A stretch of 64,000 bases of DNA from Pseudomonas koreensis (lineage in GTDB: Bacteria; Pseudomonadota; Gammaproteobacteria; Pseudomonadales; Pseudomonadaceae), in contig NZ_JAOEJU010000002.1 in assembly GCF_025447595.1 (NCBI RefSeq), forward strand, positions 62,001-126,000, given 5' to 3'. The stretch's first letter is position 1. Every line of letters starts with the position of its first letter. Shown piece after piece: positions 36,877 through 47,049 of this stretch. A program made the translations under genes and the position numbers. A model generated the notes under the pieces. It was not told the DNA's origin. It made no database searches and worked only from the letters and a program-made list of their open reading frames with translations.

Positions 36877-38244
36877 ATGTCACTCGAAATCGTTATTCTC
36901 GCGGCCGGTCAAGGCACCCGTATGCGTTCTGCGCTGCCAAAGGTGCTGCACCCGATTGCCGGCGACTCCATGCTTGGTCATGTTATCCACAGCGCCCGCC
37001 AACTTGATCCACAGCGCATTCACGTAGTCATTGGCCATGGTGCCGATGTGGTGCGCGAGCGACTGGCTGCCGACGATCTGAATTTCGTGTTGCAGGACAA
37101 GCAACTGGGGACCGGCCACGCTACGGCACAAGCTGTTCCTTTCATCACGGCCGATACCGTACTGATTCTCTACGGTGATGTGCCGTTGATCGAAGTCGAA
37201 ACCCTGCAACGTCTGCTCAAGCATGTTGTGCCCGGGCAGATGGGTTTGCTCACTGTCGAGCTGGACGATCCGACCGGTTATGGCCGCATCGTGCGTGACG
37301 CCGACGGCAAGGTTGCCGCCATCGTTGAGCACAAGGACGCCAGCGAAGCACAACGGGCGATTACTGAAGGCAATACCGGCATCCTGGCAGTGCCGGCCAA
37401 TCGTCTGGCGGACTGGATGAGTCGTCTGTCGAACAACAATGCTCAGGGCGAATACTACCTGACCGATGTGATCGAGATGGCAGTCAGCGACGGCCTGACC
37501 GTCGCCACAGAACAACCGCACGACCCGATGGAAGTGCAGGGCGCCAATGATCGCAAACAGTTGTCCGAACTGGAGCGCCACTATCAGTTGCGCGCCGGCC
37601 GTCGCCTGATGGCTCAGGGCGTGACCCTGCGCGATCCGGCCCGCTTTGATGTGCGTGGCGAAGTGACCGTGGGTCGCGATGTGCTGATCGACATCAACGT
37701 GATTCTCGAAGGCAAGGTCGTCATCGAGGACGACGTAGTGATCGGCCCGAACTGCGTAATCAAGGACAGTACCCTGCGCAAAGGCGTGGTGGTTAAGGCC
37801 AACAGCCACATCGAAGGTGCGGTGCTGGGCGAAGGCAGCGATGCCGGCCCGTTTGCCCGTCTGCGTCCGGGTACTGTGCTGGAGGCCCGCGCCCATGTGG
37901 GTAACTTCGTCGAACTGAAAAACGCCCGCATGGGCGAGGGCGCCAAGGCTGGACACCTGACTTACCTGGGCGACGCCGAGATCGGCGCCCGTACTAACAT
38001 TGGCGCCGGCACCATCACCTGCAACTACGATGGCGCCAACAAGTGGAAAACCGTGTTGGGCGAAGATGTGTTCATCGGCTCCAACAACTCGCTGGTCGCG
38101 CCTGTGGATATCTCCGCCGGTGCAACCACTGCGGCCGGTTCGACCATCACCCAGAATGTGGATAACGCCCAGTTGGCGGTTGGCCGGGCCCGGCAGAAGA
38201 ACATCGATGGCTGGAAGCGGCCAGAGAAAATCAAGAAGAGCTGA
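36877..38244 (+). CDS. glmU: Bifunctional GlcNAc-1-phosphate uridyltransferase / GlcN-1-phosphate acetyltransferase
   Basis: GlmU makes UDP-GlcNAc, the precursor of peptidoglycan and lipid A. The 455-residue protein has an N-terminal pyrophosphorylase domain with [17 protein letters not shown] (8-24) and a C-terminal left-handed beta-helix acetyltransferase domain (from about 250) with hexapeptide repeats and the conserved [11 protein letters not shown]. Two DnaA boxes (38157-38165 and 38246-38254) flank its stop, one of them 1 base after it, and one lies near its 5' end (36983-36991). Confidence 0.98.
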   Translation: MSLEIVILAAGQGTRMRSALPKVLHPIAGDSMLGHVIHSARQLDPQRIHVVIGHGADVVRERLAADDLNFVLQDKQLGTGHATAQAVPFITADTVLILYGDVPLIEVETLQRLLKHVVPGQMGLLTVELDDPTGYGRIVRDADGKVAAIVEHKDASEAQRAITEGNTGILAVPANRLADWMSRLSNNNAQGEYYLTDVIEMAVSDGLTVATEQPHDPMEVQGANDRKQLSELERHYQLRAGRRLMAQGVTLRDPARFDVRGEVTVGRDVLIDINVILEGKVVIEDDVVIGPNCVIKDSTLRKGVVVKANSHIEGAVLGEGSDAGPFARLRPGTVLEARAHVGNFVELKNARMGEGAKAGHLTYLGDAEIGARTNIGAGTITCNYDGANKWKTVLGEDVFIGSNNSLVAPVDISAGATTAAGSTITQNVDNAQLAVGRARQKNIDGWKRPEKIKKS

Positions 38245-38265
38245 GTTATCCACAATGCTCGAATC

Positions 38266-38295
38266 AAAAAAGACCGCCGCCAGCGGTCTTTTTTT
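38266..38295 (+). terminator. glmU terminator
   Basis: AAAAAAGACCGC (38266-38277) and GCGGTCTTTTTT (38283-38294) form a 12-bp stem with a 5-base loop and a T-run. It lies 21 bases after the glmU stop. Confidence 0.95.
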
Positions 38296-38373
38296 ATGGG
38301 CGTCGGCTTGACGATTTGCAGCTGATAGGTTTTGATTGCTTCCGTTATCTTTCGAATCGAAACTTAATCAGCC

Positions 38374-39150
38374 ATGTCGAAACGCAACACACCTCAGCGC
38401 CGTCATAACATTCTGGCTTTGCTCAGTGAGCAGGGCGAAGTGAGTGTGGATGAACTGGCCAAGCGCTTCGAAACTTCGGAAGTTACGATTCGCAAGGATC
38501 TCGCTGCTCTGGAAAGTCATGGATTGCTGCTGCGTCGCTACGGCGGTGCAATCACCATGCCGCATGAACTCGTGGCAGACACCAGCCTCAACGTTTCCAA
38601 ATACAAACAGGCGATCGCCCGCGCTGCCGTCTCACGCATCCGCGAGCACGCCCGCATCATCATCGACAGCGGCAGCACCACTGCCGCCATGATCCCCGAG
38701 CTTGGCCAACAGCCGGGACTGGTGGTGATGACCAACTCCCTGCACGTGGCCAACGCCCTGAGCGAACTCGAACACGAGCCTGTGCTGCTGATGACCGGGG
38801 GCACCTGGGATCCGCACTCGGAATCCTTTCAGGGCCAGGTCGCCGAGCAGGTACTACGCTCTTACGACTTCGACCAGTTGTTTATCGGTGCCGATGGCAT
38901 CGACCTGGTGCGTGGTACCACCACATTCAATGAATTGCTCGGCCTGAGCCGGGTGATGGCGGAAGTGGCGCGGGAAGTCATCGTGATGGTCGAGGCCGAC
39001 AAGATCGGCCGCAAAATTCCCAACCTGGAGCTGCCATGGAGCAGCGTCCATACCCTAATTACCGATGATCGCCTGCCCCTTGAGGCACGCGACCAGATTC
39101 AGGCTCGCGGTATCAACTTGATTTGCGCGACTGTCAGTCAGGAGAAATAA
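38374..39150 (+). CDS. glmR: DeoR-family transcriptional regulator (GlmR type)
   Basis: A 258-residue DeoR/GlpR-type regulator. The N-terminal winged helix (about 8-65) includes the recognition helix [15 protein letters not shown] and the family signature RRYGGA. The C-terminal DeoRC sugar-phosphate sensor domain contains [13 protein letters not shown]. It is 2 bases upstream of glmS, and the P. aeruginosa gene in the same place is named glmR. It probably responds to an amino-sugar phosphate and controls glmS, but I see no operator repeat. The gene has its own promoter region after the glmU terminator. Confidence 0.88.
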   Translation: MSKRNTPQRRHNILALLSEQGEVSVDELAKRFETSEVTIRKDLAALESHGLLLRRYGGAITMPHELVADTSLNVSKYKQAIARAAVSRIREHARIIIDSGSTTAAMIPELGQQPGLVVMTNSLHVANALSELEHEPVLLMTGGTWDPHSESFQGQVAEQVLRSYDFDQLFIGADGIDLVRGTTTFNELLGLSRVMAEVAREVIVMVEADKIGRKIPNLELPWSSVHTLITDDRLPLEARDQIQARGINLICATVSQEK

Positions 39151-39152
39151 GC

Positions 39153-40985
39153 ATGTGTGGAATTGTCGGCGCGGTAGCTGAACGTAATATCACCGCCATT
39201 CTGGTCGAAGGCCTCAAGCGCCTGGAATACCGGGGTTATGACAGTGCCGGTGTGGCGGTGTACACCAATGACGGCACGCTGGAACGCACCCGTCGTGTGG
39301 GCAAGGTCAGCGAACTAGACGCGGCGCTCGCCGAACATCCGCTGGTCGGCCGTCTCGGTATTGCCCACACCCGCTGGGCCACCCATGGTGCACCGAGCGA
39401 ACGCAATGCCCACCCGCATTTCTCCGGTGACGTTGCCGTCGTGCACAACGGCATCATCGAAAACCATGAGGCGCTGCGTGAACAACTCAAGGCGCAGGGC
39501 TACGTCTTCAGCTCCGATACCGACACCGAAGTCATCGCTCACCTGCTGACTGAAAAACTCAAGACGCTGCCGGACCTGACCGATGCTCTGAAGGCTGCGG
39601 TCAAGGAACTGCATGGCGCCTACGGTCTGGCGGTCATCCACGCGCTGCAACCGGATCGTTTGGTCGCAGCTCGCAGCGGCAGCCCATTGGTCATCGGCCT
39701 GGGTCTGGGCGAAAACTTCCTTGCTTCCGACCAGCTGGCCCTACGTCAGGTCACCGATCGTTTCATGTACCTGGAAGAGGGCGATATCGCCGAAATCCAG
39801 CGTGACAAGGTGCAGATCTGGGACGTGACCGGCAAAGCCGTCGAGCGCCAGACCGTCCAGTACACCGATGGCGCCGAAGCCGCCGACAAAGGCGAGTTCC
39901 GCCACTACATGCTCAAGGAAATCCACGAGCAGCCATCCGTGGTGCAGCGCACCCTGGAAGGTCGATTGAGCTCGGATCAGGTGCTGGTGCAGGCGTTCGG
40001 CCCGCAAGCGGCCGAACTGTTCGCCAAAGTGCGCAACGTGCAGATCGTGGCGTGCGGCACCAGTTACCACGCCGGCATGGTTGCCCGTTACTGGCTCGAA
40101 GAACTGGCCGGCATTCCTTGCCAGGTCGAGGTCGCCAGTGAGTTCCGCTACCGTAAGGTGGTGGTGCAGCCGGACACCCTGTTCGTCACCATCTCCCAGT
40201 CCGGTGAAACCGCCGACACCCTGGCCGCCCTGCGCAATGCCAAGGAACTGGGTTTTCTGGGAAGCCTGGCGATCTGCAACGTCGGCATCAGTTCGCTGGT
40301 ACGCGAATCCGACCTGACCCTGCTGACCCAGGCCGGTCGCGAAATCGGCGTGGCCTCGACCAAAGCCTTTACTACGCAACTGGTCGGTCTGTTGTTGCTG
40401 ACTCTTTCCCTGGGCCAAGTGCGCGGTACTTTGGGCAAAGGCGTTGAAGCCACTCTGGTCGAAGAGCTGCGTCGCCTGCCAACTCGCCTGGGCGAAGCCC
40501 TGGCGATGGACAGTACCGTGGAAAAAATCGCAGAGCTGTTCGCCGAGAAGAACCACACGTTGTTCCTGGGCCGTGGCGCGCAATTCCCGGTGGCGATGGA
40601 GGGTGCCTTGAAGCTCAAGGAAATCTCTTACATCCACGCCGAAGCCTACCCGGCCGGCGAACTGAAACACGGCCCGCTGGCGCTTGTGGATAACGACATG
40701 CCAGTCGTGACCGTCGCACCGAACAACGAGCTGCTGGAAAAGCTCAAGTCCAACCTGCAGGAAGTCCGCGCCCGCGGCGGCGAACTGATCGTGTTCGCCG
40801 ACGAAAAAGCCGGGATGACCAACGGTGAAGGCACCCACGTGGTGCAGATGCCGCACATCCACGACATCCTGTCGCCGATCCTCTACACCATTCCGCTGCA
40901 ACTGCTGTCGTACTACGTCGCCGTGCTCAAGGGCACTGACGTGGATCAGCCGCGTAACCTGGCGAAGTCGGTGACGGTGGAATAA
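39153..40985 (+). CDS. glmS: Glutamine-fructose-6-phosphate aminotransferase (isomerizing)
   Basis: GlmS makes glucosamine-6-phosphate from fructose-6-phosphate and glutamine, the first step to UDP-GlcNAc. The 610-residue protein begins MCGIVGAV with the catalytic Cys after the initiator Met. The N-terminal Ntn glutaminase domain is followed by two SIS sugar isomerase domains (from about 285), and the C-terminus ends LAKSVTVE. No glmS ribozyme is seen upstream, as expected outside Firmicutes. A DnaA box begins 1 base after the stop (40987-40995) and another is inside (40685-40693). Its 3' end is the Tn7 target. Confidence 0.98.
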   Translation: MCGIVGAVAERNITAILVEGLKRLEYRGYDSAGVAVYTNDGTLERTRRVGKVSELDAALAEHPLVGRLGIAHTRWATHGAPSERNAHPHFSGDVAVVHNGIIENHEALREQLKAQGYVFSSDTDTEVIAHLLTEKLKTLPDLTDALKAAVKELHGAYGLAVIHALQPDRLVAARSGSPLVIGLGLGENFLASDQLALRQVTDRFMYLEEGDIAEIQRDKVQIWDVTGKAVERQTVQYTDGAEAADKGEFRHYMLKEIHEQPSVVQRTLEGRLSSDQVLVQAFGPQAAELFAKVRNVQIVACGTSYHAGMVARYWLEELAGIPCQVEVASEFRYRKVVVQPDTLFVTISQSGETADTLAALRNAKELGFLGSLAICNVGISSLVRESDLTLLTQAGREIGVASTKAFTTQLVGLLLLTLSLGQVRGTLGKGVEATLVEELRRLPTRLGEALAMDSTVEKIAELFAEKNHTLFLGRGAQFPVAMEGALKLKEISYIHAEAYPAGELKHGPLALVDNDMPVVTVAPNNELLEKLKSNLQEVRARGGELIVFADEKAGMTNGEGTHVVQMPHIHDILSPILYTIPLQLLSYYVAVLKGTDVDQPRNLAKSVTVE

Positions 40986-41012
40986 GTTATCCACAGTGGG
41001 TCACCCCAATAA
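40956..41012 (+). other. attTn7: Unoccupied Tn7 attachment site (attTn7)
   Basis: The last codons of glmS (encoding LAKSVTVE) are the conserved TnsD recognition region, and in Pseudomonas Tn7 inserts about 25 bases after the glmS stop, here near 41010. The site is intact: the terminator hairpin and then a LysR gene follow, and there are no Tn7 ends. The call rests on conserved position and sequence. Confidence 0.75.
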
Positions 41013-41039
41013 AATCGCAGCTTCGGCTGCGATTTTTTT
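41011..41039 (+). terminator. glmS terminator
   Basis: AAAATCGCAGC (41011-41021) and GCTGCGATTTT (41026-41036) form a perfect 11-bp stem closed by the stable TTCG tetraloop and followed by more T. It lies 25 bases after the glmS stop, overlapping the predicted Tn7 insertion point. Confidence 0.95.
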
Positions 41040-41057
41040 ATCCGGATCGAGGACACC

Positions 41058-41984
41058 ATGGATCGTTTCCAGGAAATGCAGGTTTTCGCCATCGTCGCCC
41101 AGGAGCAGGGCTTTTCCGCTGCTGCGCGGCGTCTGGGTCTGTCGGCGGCCAGCGTGACCCGGGCGGTGGCGGCACTGGAGCAGCGGATCGGTACGCAGTT
41201 GTTGATCCGTACCACCCGCAGCGTGCATTTGAGCGAAGCGGGTCTGCGTTATCTGGAGGACTGTCGGAGAATTCTCGCCGAGGTGCAGGAAGCGGAGGAC
41301 TCCGCTGCCGGCAGTCATACCCAGCCCCGTGGGCAGTTGACGGTGACGGCGCCGGTTTTATTCGGTGAGCAGTTTGTCACACCGGTAATGACGCGTTATC
41401 TGACGCAATACCCGGACGTTTCCATCAACGCCCTGTTGCTCGACCGGGTGGTGAGCATGGTTGAGGAGGGTGTCGACGTCGCGGTACGTATCGGCGAATT
41501 GCCGGACAGCAATCAGCATGCGATCCGGGTCGGTGAGGTGCGGCGGGTGATTTGTGGCTCGCCGCAATACTTTGCAGTTCATGGCCGACCGACTCATCCA
41601 CAGGCCTTGGCCGGGGCACCGGTGGTGGCGACGTCGGCCATCGGCCAGCAGCGCAGTTGGCCGTTCATGGAACACGGTGAACTCATTGGCGTAAAACCGG
41701 AGCCGCGTCTGGTGGTCACCGCCAATCAGGCTGCGATTACGGCAGCGTCGCTGGGTCTGGGGCTGACCCGGGTGCTGTCTTATCAGGTGGCCAGCAAGGT
41801 TGCATCGGGCGAGCTGGAAATCGTCCTCGCCGAGTTCGAACTGCCTGCGCTGCCGATCCACGTGGTGTATCAGGGCGGGCGCAAGGCGCCCGCGAGGGTA
41901 CGCAGTTTTGTCGACTTCATCGTGAATGCATTGCGTGATCATCCGGCGTTGAAAAATGCGGCTTTATTTCACTCAAAGAAATAA
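41058..41984 (+). CDS. LysR-family transcriptional regulator
   Basis: A 308-residue LysR regulator. The N-terminal winged helix-turn-helix (about 1-60) contains GFSAAARRLGLSAASVTRAVAALE, and the rest is the periplasmic-binding-like effector domain (about 90-300). It resembles the subgroup near PecT/DmlR (RTTRSVHLSEAG). Unlike a classical LysR gene, it is transcribed in the same direction as its neighbours, with the GST-like gene 104 bases downstream, so the GST and oxidoreductase genes are plausible but unproved targets. The effector is unknown. Confidence 0.9.
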   Translation: MDRFQEMQVFAIVAQEQGFSAAARRLGLSAASVTRAVAALEQRIGTQLLIRTTRSVHLSEAGLRYLEDCRRILAEVQEAEDSAAGSHTQPRGQLTVTAPVLFGEQFVTPVMTRYLTQYPDVSINALLLDRVVSMVEEGVDVAVRIGELPDSNQHAIRVGEVRRVICGSPQYFAVHGRPTHPQALAGAPVVATSAIGQQRSWPFMEHGELIGVKPEPRLVVTANQAAITAASLGLGLTRVLSYQVASKVASGELEIVLAEFELPALPIHVVYQGGRKAPARVRSFVDFIVNALRDHPALKNAALFHSKK

Positions 41985-42088
41985 TGGATTGCATTTGTTG
42001 GTGATTCTGTTGTTTTCGCGATAGGTGGAAGATGGCTGCCACGGCCGCCGTCCATCCTGAACGGCGCATTCGTTCAGCGGAGTCGACC

Positions 42089-42715
42089 ATGCAAGCGATC
42101 AAACTCTACAACTTCCCGCGTTCCGGCCATGCCCATCGCGTCGAGCTGATGCTGTCCCTGCTGCAATTGCCCACTGAACTGATCTTCGTCGACCTCGCCA
42201 AAGGTGAGCACAAACAACCGGCCTATCTGGCCATCAACAGCTTTGGCCAGGTGCCGGCCATTGATGACAATGGCGTGATTCTGGCGGACTCCAACGCGAT
42301 TCTCGTTTATCTGGCACAGAAATACGGCAATGGCCGCTGGCTGCCAAACGATCCGGTCGGTGCTGCTCACGTGCAGCGTTGGTTGTCGGCCGCCGCCGGG
42401 CCGATTGCCTTCGGACCCGCCGCCGCACGCCTGATCACAGTATTCGGGGCGAAATTCAATGCCGAGGAAGTTATTACCCGTGCGCACAACTTTCTCAAGG
42501 TGATGGATCAGGAACTGGCTGAAACCCCTTATCTGGCCGGCACTGAGCCAACCATTGCCGATGTGGCTGCCTACAGCTATATCGCCCATGCGCCGGAAGG
42601 CAATGTTTCGCTGGACGACTACGCTAACGTTCGCGCCTGGCTGACGCGCATTGAGGCATTGCCCGGTTTTGTCGGCATGCCGCGCACCATTGCCGGCCTG
42701 CAAACCACCGCCTGA
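42089..42715 (+). CDS. Glutathione S-transferase family protein
   Basis: A 208-residue cytoplasmic GST-fold protein with an N-terminal thioredoxin-like domain (about 1-80; [20 protein letters not shown], then the glutathione gamma-Glu-binding segment [14 protein letters not shown]) and a helical C-terminal domain. The ATG at 42089 gives [17 protein letters not shown]; the upstream in-frame ATG at 42032 would add 19 unlike residues. It lies between a LysR regulator and the flavin/ferredoxin fusion 37 bases downstream, suggesting a shared redox or detoxification role. The substrate cannot be predicted. Confidence 0.9.
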   Translation: MQAIKLYNFPRSGHAHRVELMLSLLQLPTELIFVDLAKGEHKQPAYLAINSFGQVPAIDDNGVILADSNAILVYLAQKYGNGRWLPNDPVGAAHVQRWLSAAAGPIAFGPAAARLITVFGAKFNAEEVITRAHNFLKVMDQELAETPYLAGTEPTIADVAAYSYIAHAPEGNVSLDDYANVRAWLTRIEALPGFVGMPRTIAGLQTTA

Positions 42716-42752
42716 TATTCAATCTGTGCCGACGGCGCAGGGGGAGACCGTG

Positions 42753-44783
42753 ATGGAACGTTCACCGTGGCACGCTGGCGAGCAACAATTGCAGGCCCAT
42801 GTCGGCGTTGCCGAACGCATGGAGGAGTTCGGTCGTAAGGTGATTCGCACCTGGATGCCGGATCAGCACCGTCAGTTCTATCAGCAATTGCCCTTCATGC
42901 TGTACGGCGCGGTGGATGCAGAAGGTCGTCCATGGGCCAGCGTGCTGGAAGGTGAGCCGGGTTTCGCCCATTCTCCGGAGCCGACACAATTACGGTTCGA
43001 TAGCCTGCCCGCTGGCGATGACCCGGCGCAGTTGCACGCCGGGGACGCGATCGGTCTGCTCGGAATCGAACTGCATACCCGTCGGCGTAACCGGATCAAT
43101 GGTCATATTGGCAGCTTTGACGCCAGCGGTTTCGAATTGAAGGTGGATCAGGCATTCGGCAACTGCCCGCAGTACATTCAATTGCGCCAGTTTCAGCGGG
43201 TAGTGCTGACGGATCCCGCCACGCGGCCTGCCGAACGCCATGACGGTCTGGATGATGCGGCCATTGCGTTGATCGAAAGTGCCGATACCTTTTTTGTCGC
43301 CAGTTACGTCGATGTCGATGGCGAGCGCTCGGTGGATGTCTCCCATCGTGGTGGTCAGGCTGGTTTCGTGCGGGTGGAGGGCAATCGCCTGACCATCCCG
43401 GATTTTGCCGGCAACCTGCACTTCAACACCCTCGGCAACTTGTTGCTCAATCCCCGGGCCGGCTTGCTGTTCATCGACTTTTCCACAGGCGATGTGTTGC
43501 AGCTCAGCGGTCGTACCGAGGTCATTCTCGAAGGGCCGCAGATTGAAGCGTTCCAGGGCGCCGAACGGCTATGGGCATTTGAGGTTGAGAAACTGGTTCG
43601 ACGCCCTGCGGCACTGGCTCTGCGCTGGCGTTTCGACGGTATGTCGCCCACCAGCCTGCTGACCGGCAACTGGGCCCAGGCCGATGCACGTTTGCAGGCC
43701 AAGGCGCTGGGGGATGCGTGGCGCCCGTTGCGTGTCGCGCGGATCGAGATGGAAAGCCGCCACATTCGCTCGATCTATCTGGAGCCGAATGATGGAGCGG
43801 GGCTGCCGGTGTTTCTCGCCGGGCAGCATCTACCGCTGCGTTTCAACCTCGAGGGTGAGACACATATCCGTACCTACAGTTTGTCGGGGGCGCCGTCGGA
43901 CGACTTCTTCCGTATCAGCGTGAAGCGCGAGGGCCGTGTATCGACGCACCTGCACGAGCAGATTCAAGTCGGTGATGTGCTGGAGGCGCGACTGCCTCAG
44001 GGGCATTTCACCGTGGCGGCACTGGAGCGCCGGCCGTTGGTGCTGCTGGCCGCCGGGGTTGGTATCACGCCGTTGCTGTCGATGCTGCGCGAGGTGGTGT
44101 ATCAGGGCCTGCGCACGCGGCGGATTCGTCCGACCCTGTTTGTGCAGAGTTCCCGCAGTCTCGCCGATCAACCGTTTCGCGCGGAGCTGGACCGGTTGCT
44201 TGAGGACGCTGGTGATGCCGTGAAAGTGGTTCGGGTTCTCAGTCAGCCGGAAGATGATCTGGTGGAAGGCGAGGATTTTGATATTCGCGGCCGCATCGAT
44301 GGTGATCTGCTGAAGAACCTGCTGACTGACGAGGACTTCGATCAGGTCGACTTCGTTCTTTGTGGTCCAGGCGGTTTTACCCAGGGAATCTACGACACTC
44401 TGCGCGAACTGGATGTGCGCGATTCGCAAATCCACGCAGAAACCTTCGGTCCTTCGACGCTCAAGCGCCAAGCTGATCCGGATGCAATCGTGATCGAGCA
44501 GTTGCCGGCCGCTACGACGTCGGTGCCGGTAGTCTTCGAACGCTCAGCCAAGGAAGCACGCTGGCAGCCTGATGGCGGCAGTCTGTTGGAGCTGGCGGAA
44601 AGCCGTGGCTTGCGTCCTGAATTCAGTTGCCGTGGTGGTTCATGCGGTACTTGCAAGACGAGACTGGTCAGCGGCGCGGTGAATTATCCACAGCCTCCGG
44701 CGGATATGCCGGAGGATGGACATGTGCTGATCTGCTGTGCGGTACCGGCACAGAGTGCCCAGCCGCTGGTGCTGGATCTGTAA
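42753..44783 (+). CDS. Three-module PNPOx-like / ferredoxin reductase / 2Fe-2S fusion protein
   Basis: This 676-residue protein joins three modules. Residues about 30-300 resemble pyridoxamine-phosphate-oxidase-like FMN proteins. About 335-560 form a ferredoxin-NADP+ reductase-like part, with FAD motif RTYSLSGAP, NAD(P) motif LLAAGVGITP and the CGPGGF near its end. The C-terminal ~80 residues are a plant-type ferredoxin with Cys626, Cys631, Cys634 (CRGGSCGTC) and a CC at about 661-662. This predicts an NAD(P)H to FAD to 2Fe-2S chain feeding the N-terminal flavin domain. No signal peptide is seen. The ATG at 42753 follows a GGGGAG site and begins MERSPWHAGEQ. The substrate is unknown. It contains a DnaA box at 44684-44692. 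It ends 4 bases from the convergent wbpZ. Confidence 0.85.
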   Translation: MERSPWHAGEQQLQAHVGVAERMEEFGRKVIRTWMPDQHRQFYQQLPFMLYGAVDAEGRPWASVLEGEPGFAHSPEPTQLRFDSLPAGDDPAQLHAGDAIGLLGIELHTRRRNRINGHIGSFDASGFELKVDQAFGNCPQYIQLRQFQRVVLTDPATRPAERHDGLDDAAIALIESADTFFVASYVDVDGERSVDVSHRGGQAGFVRVEGNRLTIPDFAGNLHFNTLGNLLLNPRAGLLFIDFSTGDVLQLSGRTEVILEGPQIEAFQGAERLWAFEVEKLVRRPAALALRWRFDGMSPTSLLTGNWAQADARLQAKALGDAWRPLRVARIEMESRHIRSIYLEPNDGAGLPVFLAGQHLPLRFNLEGETHIRTYSLSGAPSDDFFRISVKREGRVSTHLHEQIQVGDVLEARLPQGHFTVAALERRPLVLLAAGVGITPLLSMLREVVYQGLRTRRIRPTLFVQSSRSLADQPFRAELDRLLEDAGDAVKVVRVLSQPEDDLVEGEDFDIRGRIDGDLLKNLLTDEDFDQVDFVLCGPGGFTQGIYDTLRELDVRDSQIHAETFGPSTLKRQADPDAIVIEQLPAATTSVPVVFERSAKEARWQPDGGSLLELAESRGLRPEFSCRGGSCGTCKTRLVSGAVNYPQPPADMPEDGHVLICCAVPAQSAQPLVLDL

Positions 44784-44787
44784 CGGA

Positions 44788-45918
44788 TCAGGCGTAGGAC
44801 AACGCCTTTTCCTCCAGCAGCTCTTGATACAACTCGGTCCACTTTCGGCCCATTTCATCGGCTGTGAATAACTGCCGGTAGCGGGCCTCAGCCTTGAGGC
44901 CCATTTCCGCTGCGCGGGCCGGGTTTTCCCACAGGGTGCGCATCGCTTCGCGAAACGCCTGTGGATGACTCGGTGGCACCACCAGTCCCGTCTCGTTGTG
45001 GATATTGATGTAGCTGGTGCCGGTGCCGATCTCGCTGGAGATCATCGGCTTGCCGTACATCGCGCCTTCCAGCAGCGAAATGCCGAACGCTTCCGAACGC
45101 AGGTGCGACGGGAAGACAATGGCGTAGCTCAGTTGCAGCAGCGCGACCTTGTCTTCATCGCTCAGACGTCCGAGGAAATGAATGTTGCGCAAACCCAGCG
45201 CAGCAGCCTGGGCATGCAGTTCCTGCTCCAGCGGGCCGGCGCCGACGATCACCACCGGGTAGTCCACGTCTTTCAAGGCGTCGAGCAGGATGTGCAGGCC
45301 TTTGTAATAGCGCATCACCCCGACAAACAGGAAAAACTTATCCCCAAGCTGCTGACGCCAGCGGTTCATGCGCTCAACGTCCGGCTGTGGATAACCCGCC
45401 TTGTTCAAGCCATAAGGGATGACGCGGGTCTTGTCCTGGAATTGCTGCAACACATCGCTGGTGTGCAGGTAGTTCGGTGAAGCCGCGACAATCCGGTCGG
45501 CGCTTGCGAGAAAGCGGTTCATCAGCGGGCGATAGAGTTTGAGCAGGTGCTTCTGGCGAATGATGTCCGAGTGGTACGTCACCACCGTCGGTTTGTTCAC
45601 GCCGCTGGCGAAATGCACCAGATCCATGAACGGCCACGGGAAGTGGTAGTTGATCACATCGGCTTCGGCGGCCAGTTCGCGAAACTGCTTGAACACGCTC
45701 CAGGAAAACCCCGTGGAGGCGAACTGGATGTCGAGTCTGGCGCGATGCACTTCGTGTTGACCGAGACGCACCACGGCTGGCTCGGGGTTGGCGCTGAGAG
45801 TCAGTACCTGGCCTTCGATGCCGTGCTGGGCGCCACTCTCGCAGAGTTGAAAGATGACTTGCTCGATACCGCCGACCGAGTCAGGCAGGTACGTCTTGAA
45901 AAAATGGAGAACTCGCAT
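44788..45918 (-). CDS. wbpZ: Glycosyltransferase, WbpZ type (A-band rhamnan)
   Basis: A 376-residue GT-B, GT4-type glycosyltransferase, cytoplasmic face of the inner membrane. The N-terminus MRVLHFFKTYLPDSVGGIEQV is typical of GT4 enzymes, and the C-terminal domain has the ExFGxxxxE element SEAFGISLLEGAMYGKPMI. It is the last gene of an operon whose order matches P. aeruginosa rmd-gmd-wbpW-wzm-wzt-wbpX-wbpY-wbpZ, where WbpZ adds the first D-rhamnose on the lipid-linked GlcNAc (family knowledge). It abuts wbpY (45918/45919). A DnaA box lies inside (45386-45394). Assignment is from order and length, not from direct comparison. Confidence 0.85.
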   Translation of the reverse strand: MRVLHFFKTYLPDSVGGIEQVIFQLCESGAQHGIEGQVLTLSANPEPAVVRLGQHEVHRARLDIQFASTGFSWSVFKQFRELAAEADVINYHFPWPFMDLVHFASGVNKPTVVTYHSDIIRQKHLLKLYRPLMNRFLASADRIVAASPNYLHTSDVLQQFQDKTRVIPYGLNKAGYPQPDVERMNRWRQQLGDKFFLFVGVMRYYKGLHILLDALKDVDYPVVIVGAGPLEQELHAQAAALGLRNIHFLGRLSDEDKVALLQLSYAIVFPSHLRSEAFGISLLEGAMYGKPMISSEIGTGTSYINIHNETGLVVPPSHPQAFREAMRTLWENPARAAEMGLKAEARYRQLFTADEMGRKWTELYQELLEEKALSYA

Positions 45919-47049
45919 TCAACCTCCCATGGCCTGGTGGTAGGCGCCGGCCGTGGCCTGCGCGCAACGCTTCCAGGAAAAAAGCCGTGCCTGCTGCAAT
46001 CCGGCTTCCCGGCATGCCTGCCAGTGCGCTTGATCATCGATCAGTCGGCTCATCGCGTTACGCAAGCCGTCTGGATCGTCAGCTTCAATATAGTTGCCGG
46101 CGTCCCCCGCGACCTCCGGCATGGCCGAAGAGCGGGTGAGCACCACCGGCGTGCCGCTGGCCATCGCTTCCAGCACCGGCAGGCCGAATCCTTCATATAG
46201 CGACGGAAAAATCAGCGCCCGGGCGCCGGCCAGCAATTGCGCGACTTGCTCGTCGGGCAAGTAGCCGAGCAGACACACGTGCCCGCAAGCCAGCGCCTGC
46301 TGCAATTCTTCACTGAACTGGTCGCGCTGCCAGCCGGCCATGCCGACGATCAGCAGCGGGAAACGCTGGCGCACCAGATCAGGCAACAGCGCGTGGGCAC
46401 GCAGGGCCAGGTTCAGGTTCTTGCGCGGCTCCAGGGTGCCGACGCAGAGGAAATATTCCCGGTAATCGACCGCGTGGGCCTTGAGTACCGTGTCGATGGC
46501 TTTCGGCTCGCGCGGATGGAAACGCTCGGCGACACCCAGCGGCGCGACCACGAAGCGCTCGGCGGGCAATCCGAAATAGTCCCGAGCCTCGTCAGCGATG
46601 GCTTGTGAGTCGGTCAGAATGATCCGCGCCTGGCGTACGCCGTCGGCGAGCCTCCTTTCGATTTCCCGCAGCCGTGCCGGCGGCTGGGTTTCGGGGAAAT
46701 GCAGGTGCGTGAGATCGTGCAGGGTAATCACGGTCGGGCCGTCGAAGGCCAGCGGCCACAGGCTCGGTTCGTGATACAGATCGACCGGTTGCGCAGGGCC
46801 CTGATCAAAGCGTTTCTGCTCCAGCCAGCGGCGTGCCTGATAGGCGCCGGGGATCTGCCGCAGCAGCGGCGTCAGGCGCGAATAACCGGGCATCGCCGCT
46901 TCCGGCAGTTGCGAGCTCCAGCCCCAGCCATGGAACAGCGCCACCTCGATATCGGTTTCAGCGTGCAAGGCATTCACCAGCTCAGCCACGTAATGGCCGA
47001 TGCCGGTGCGCGGTGCCTGGAGAATACGGGCGTTAAGGGCTATGCGCAT
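45919..47049 (-). CDS. wbpY: Glycosyltransferase, WbpY type (A-band rhamnan)
   Basis: A 376-residue GT4-type glycosyltransferase, predicted rhamnosyltransferase of the D-rhamnan repeat. It begins MRIALNARILQAPRTGIGHYVAELV, and the C-terminal motif is YEGFGLPVLEAMASGTPVV (nucleotide-sugar binding). The ATG at 47049 is chosen because the protein then has a normal GT4 N-terminus; the frame is open further left within wbpX coding sequence. It overlaps wbpX by 17 bases and abuts wbpZ. In P. aeruginosa WbpX and WbpY make the alpha-1,2/1,3-linked rhamnose repeats. Confidence 0.85.
   Translation of the reverse strand: MRIALNARILQAPRTGIGHYVAELVNALHAETDIEVALFHGWGWSSQLPEAAMPGYSRLTPLLRQIPGAYQARRWLEQKRFDQGPAQPVDLYHEPSLWPLAFDGPTVITLHDLTHLHFPETQPPARLREIERRLADGVRQARIILTDSQAIADEARDYFGLPAERFVVAPLGVAERFHPREPKAIDTVLKAHAVDYREYFLCVGTLEPRKNLNLALRAHALLPDLVRQRFPLLIVGMAGWQRDQFSEELQQALACGHVCLLGYLPDEQVAQLLAGARALIFPSLYEGFGLPVLEAMASGTPVVLTRSSAMPEVAGDAGNYIEADDPDGLRNAMSRLIDDQAHWQACREAGLQQARLFSWKRCAQATAGAYHQAMGG

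Noticed and set aside
38971..39152. glmS ribozyme or amino-sugar riboswitch before glmS
   Set aside because: glmS starts 2 bases after glmR, so there is no leader to hold one, and that ribozyme is a feature of Firmicutes.
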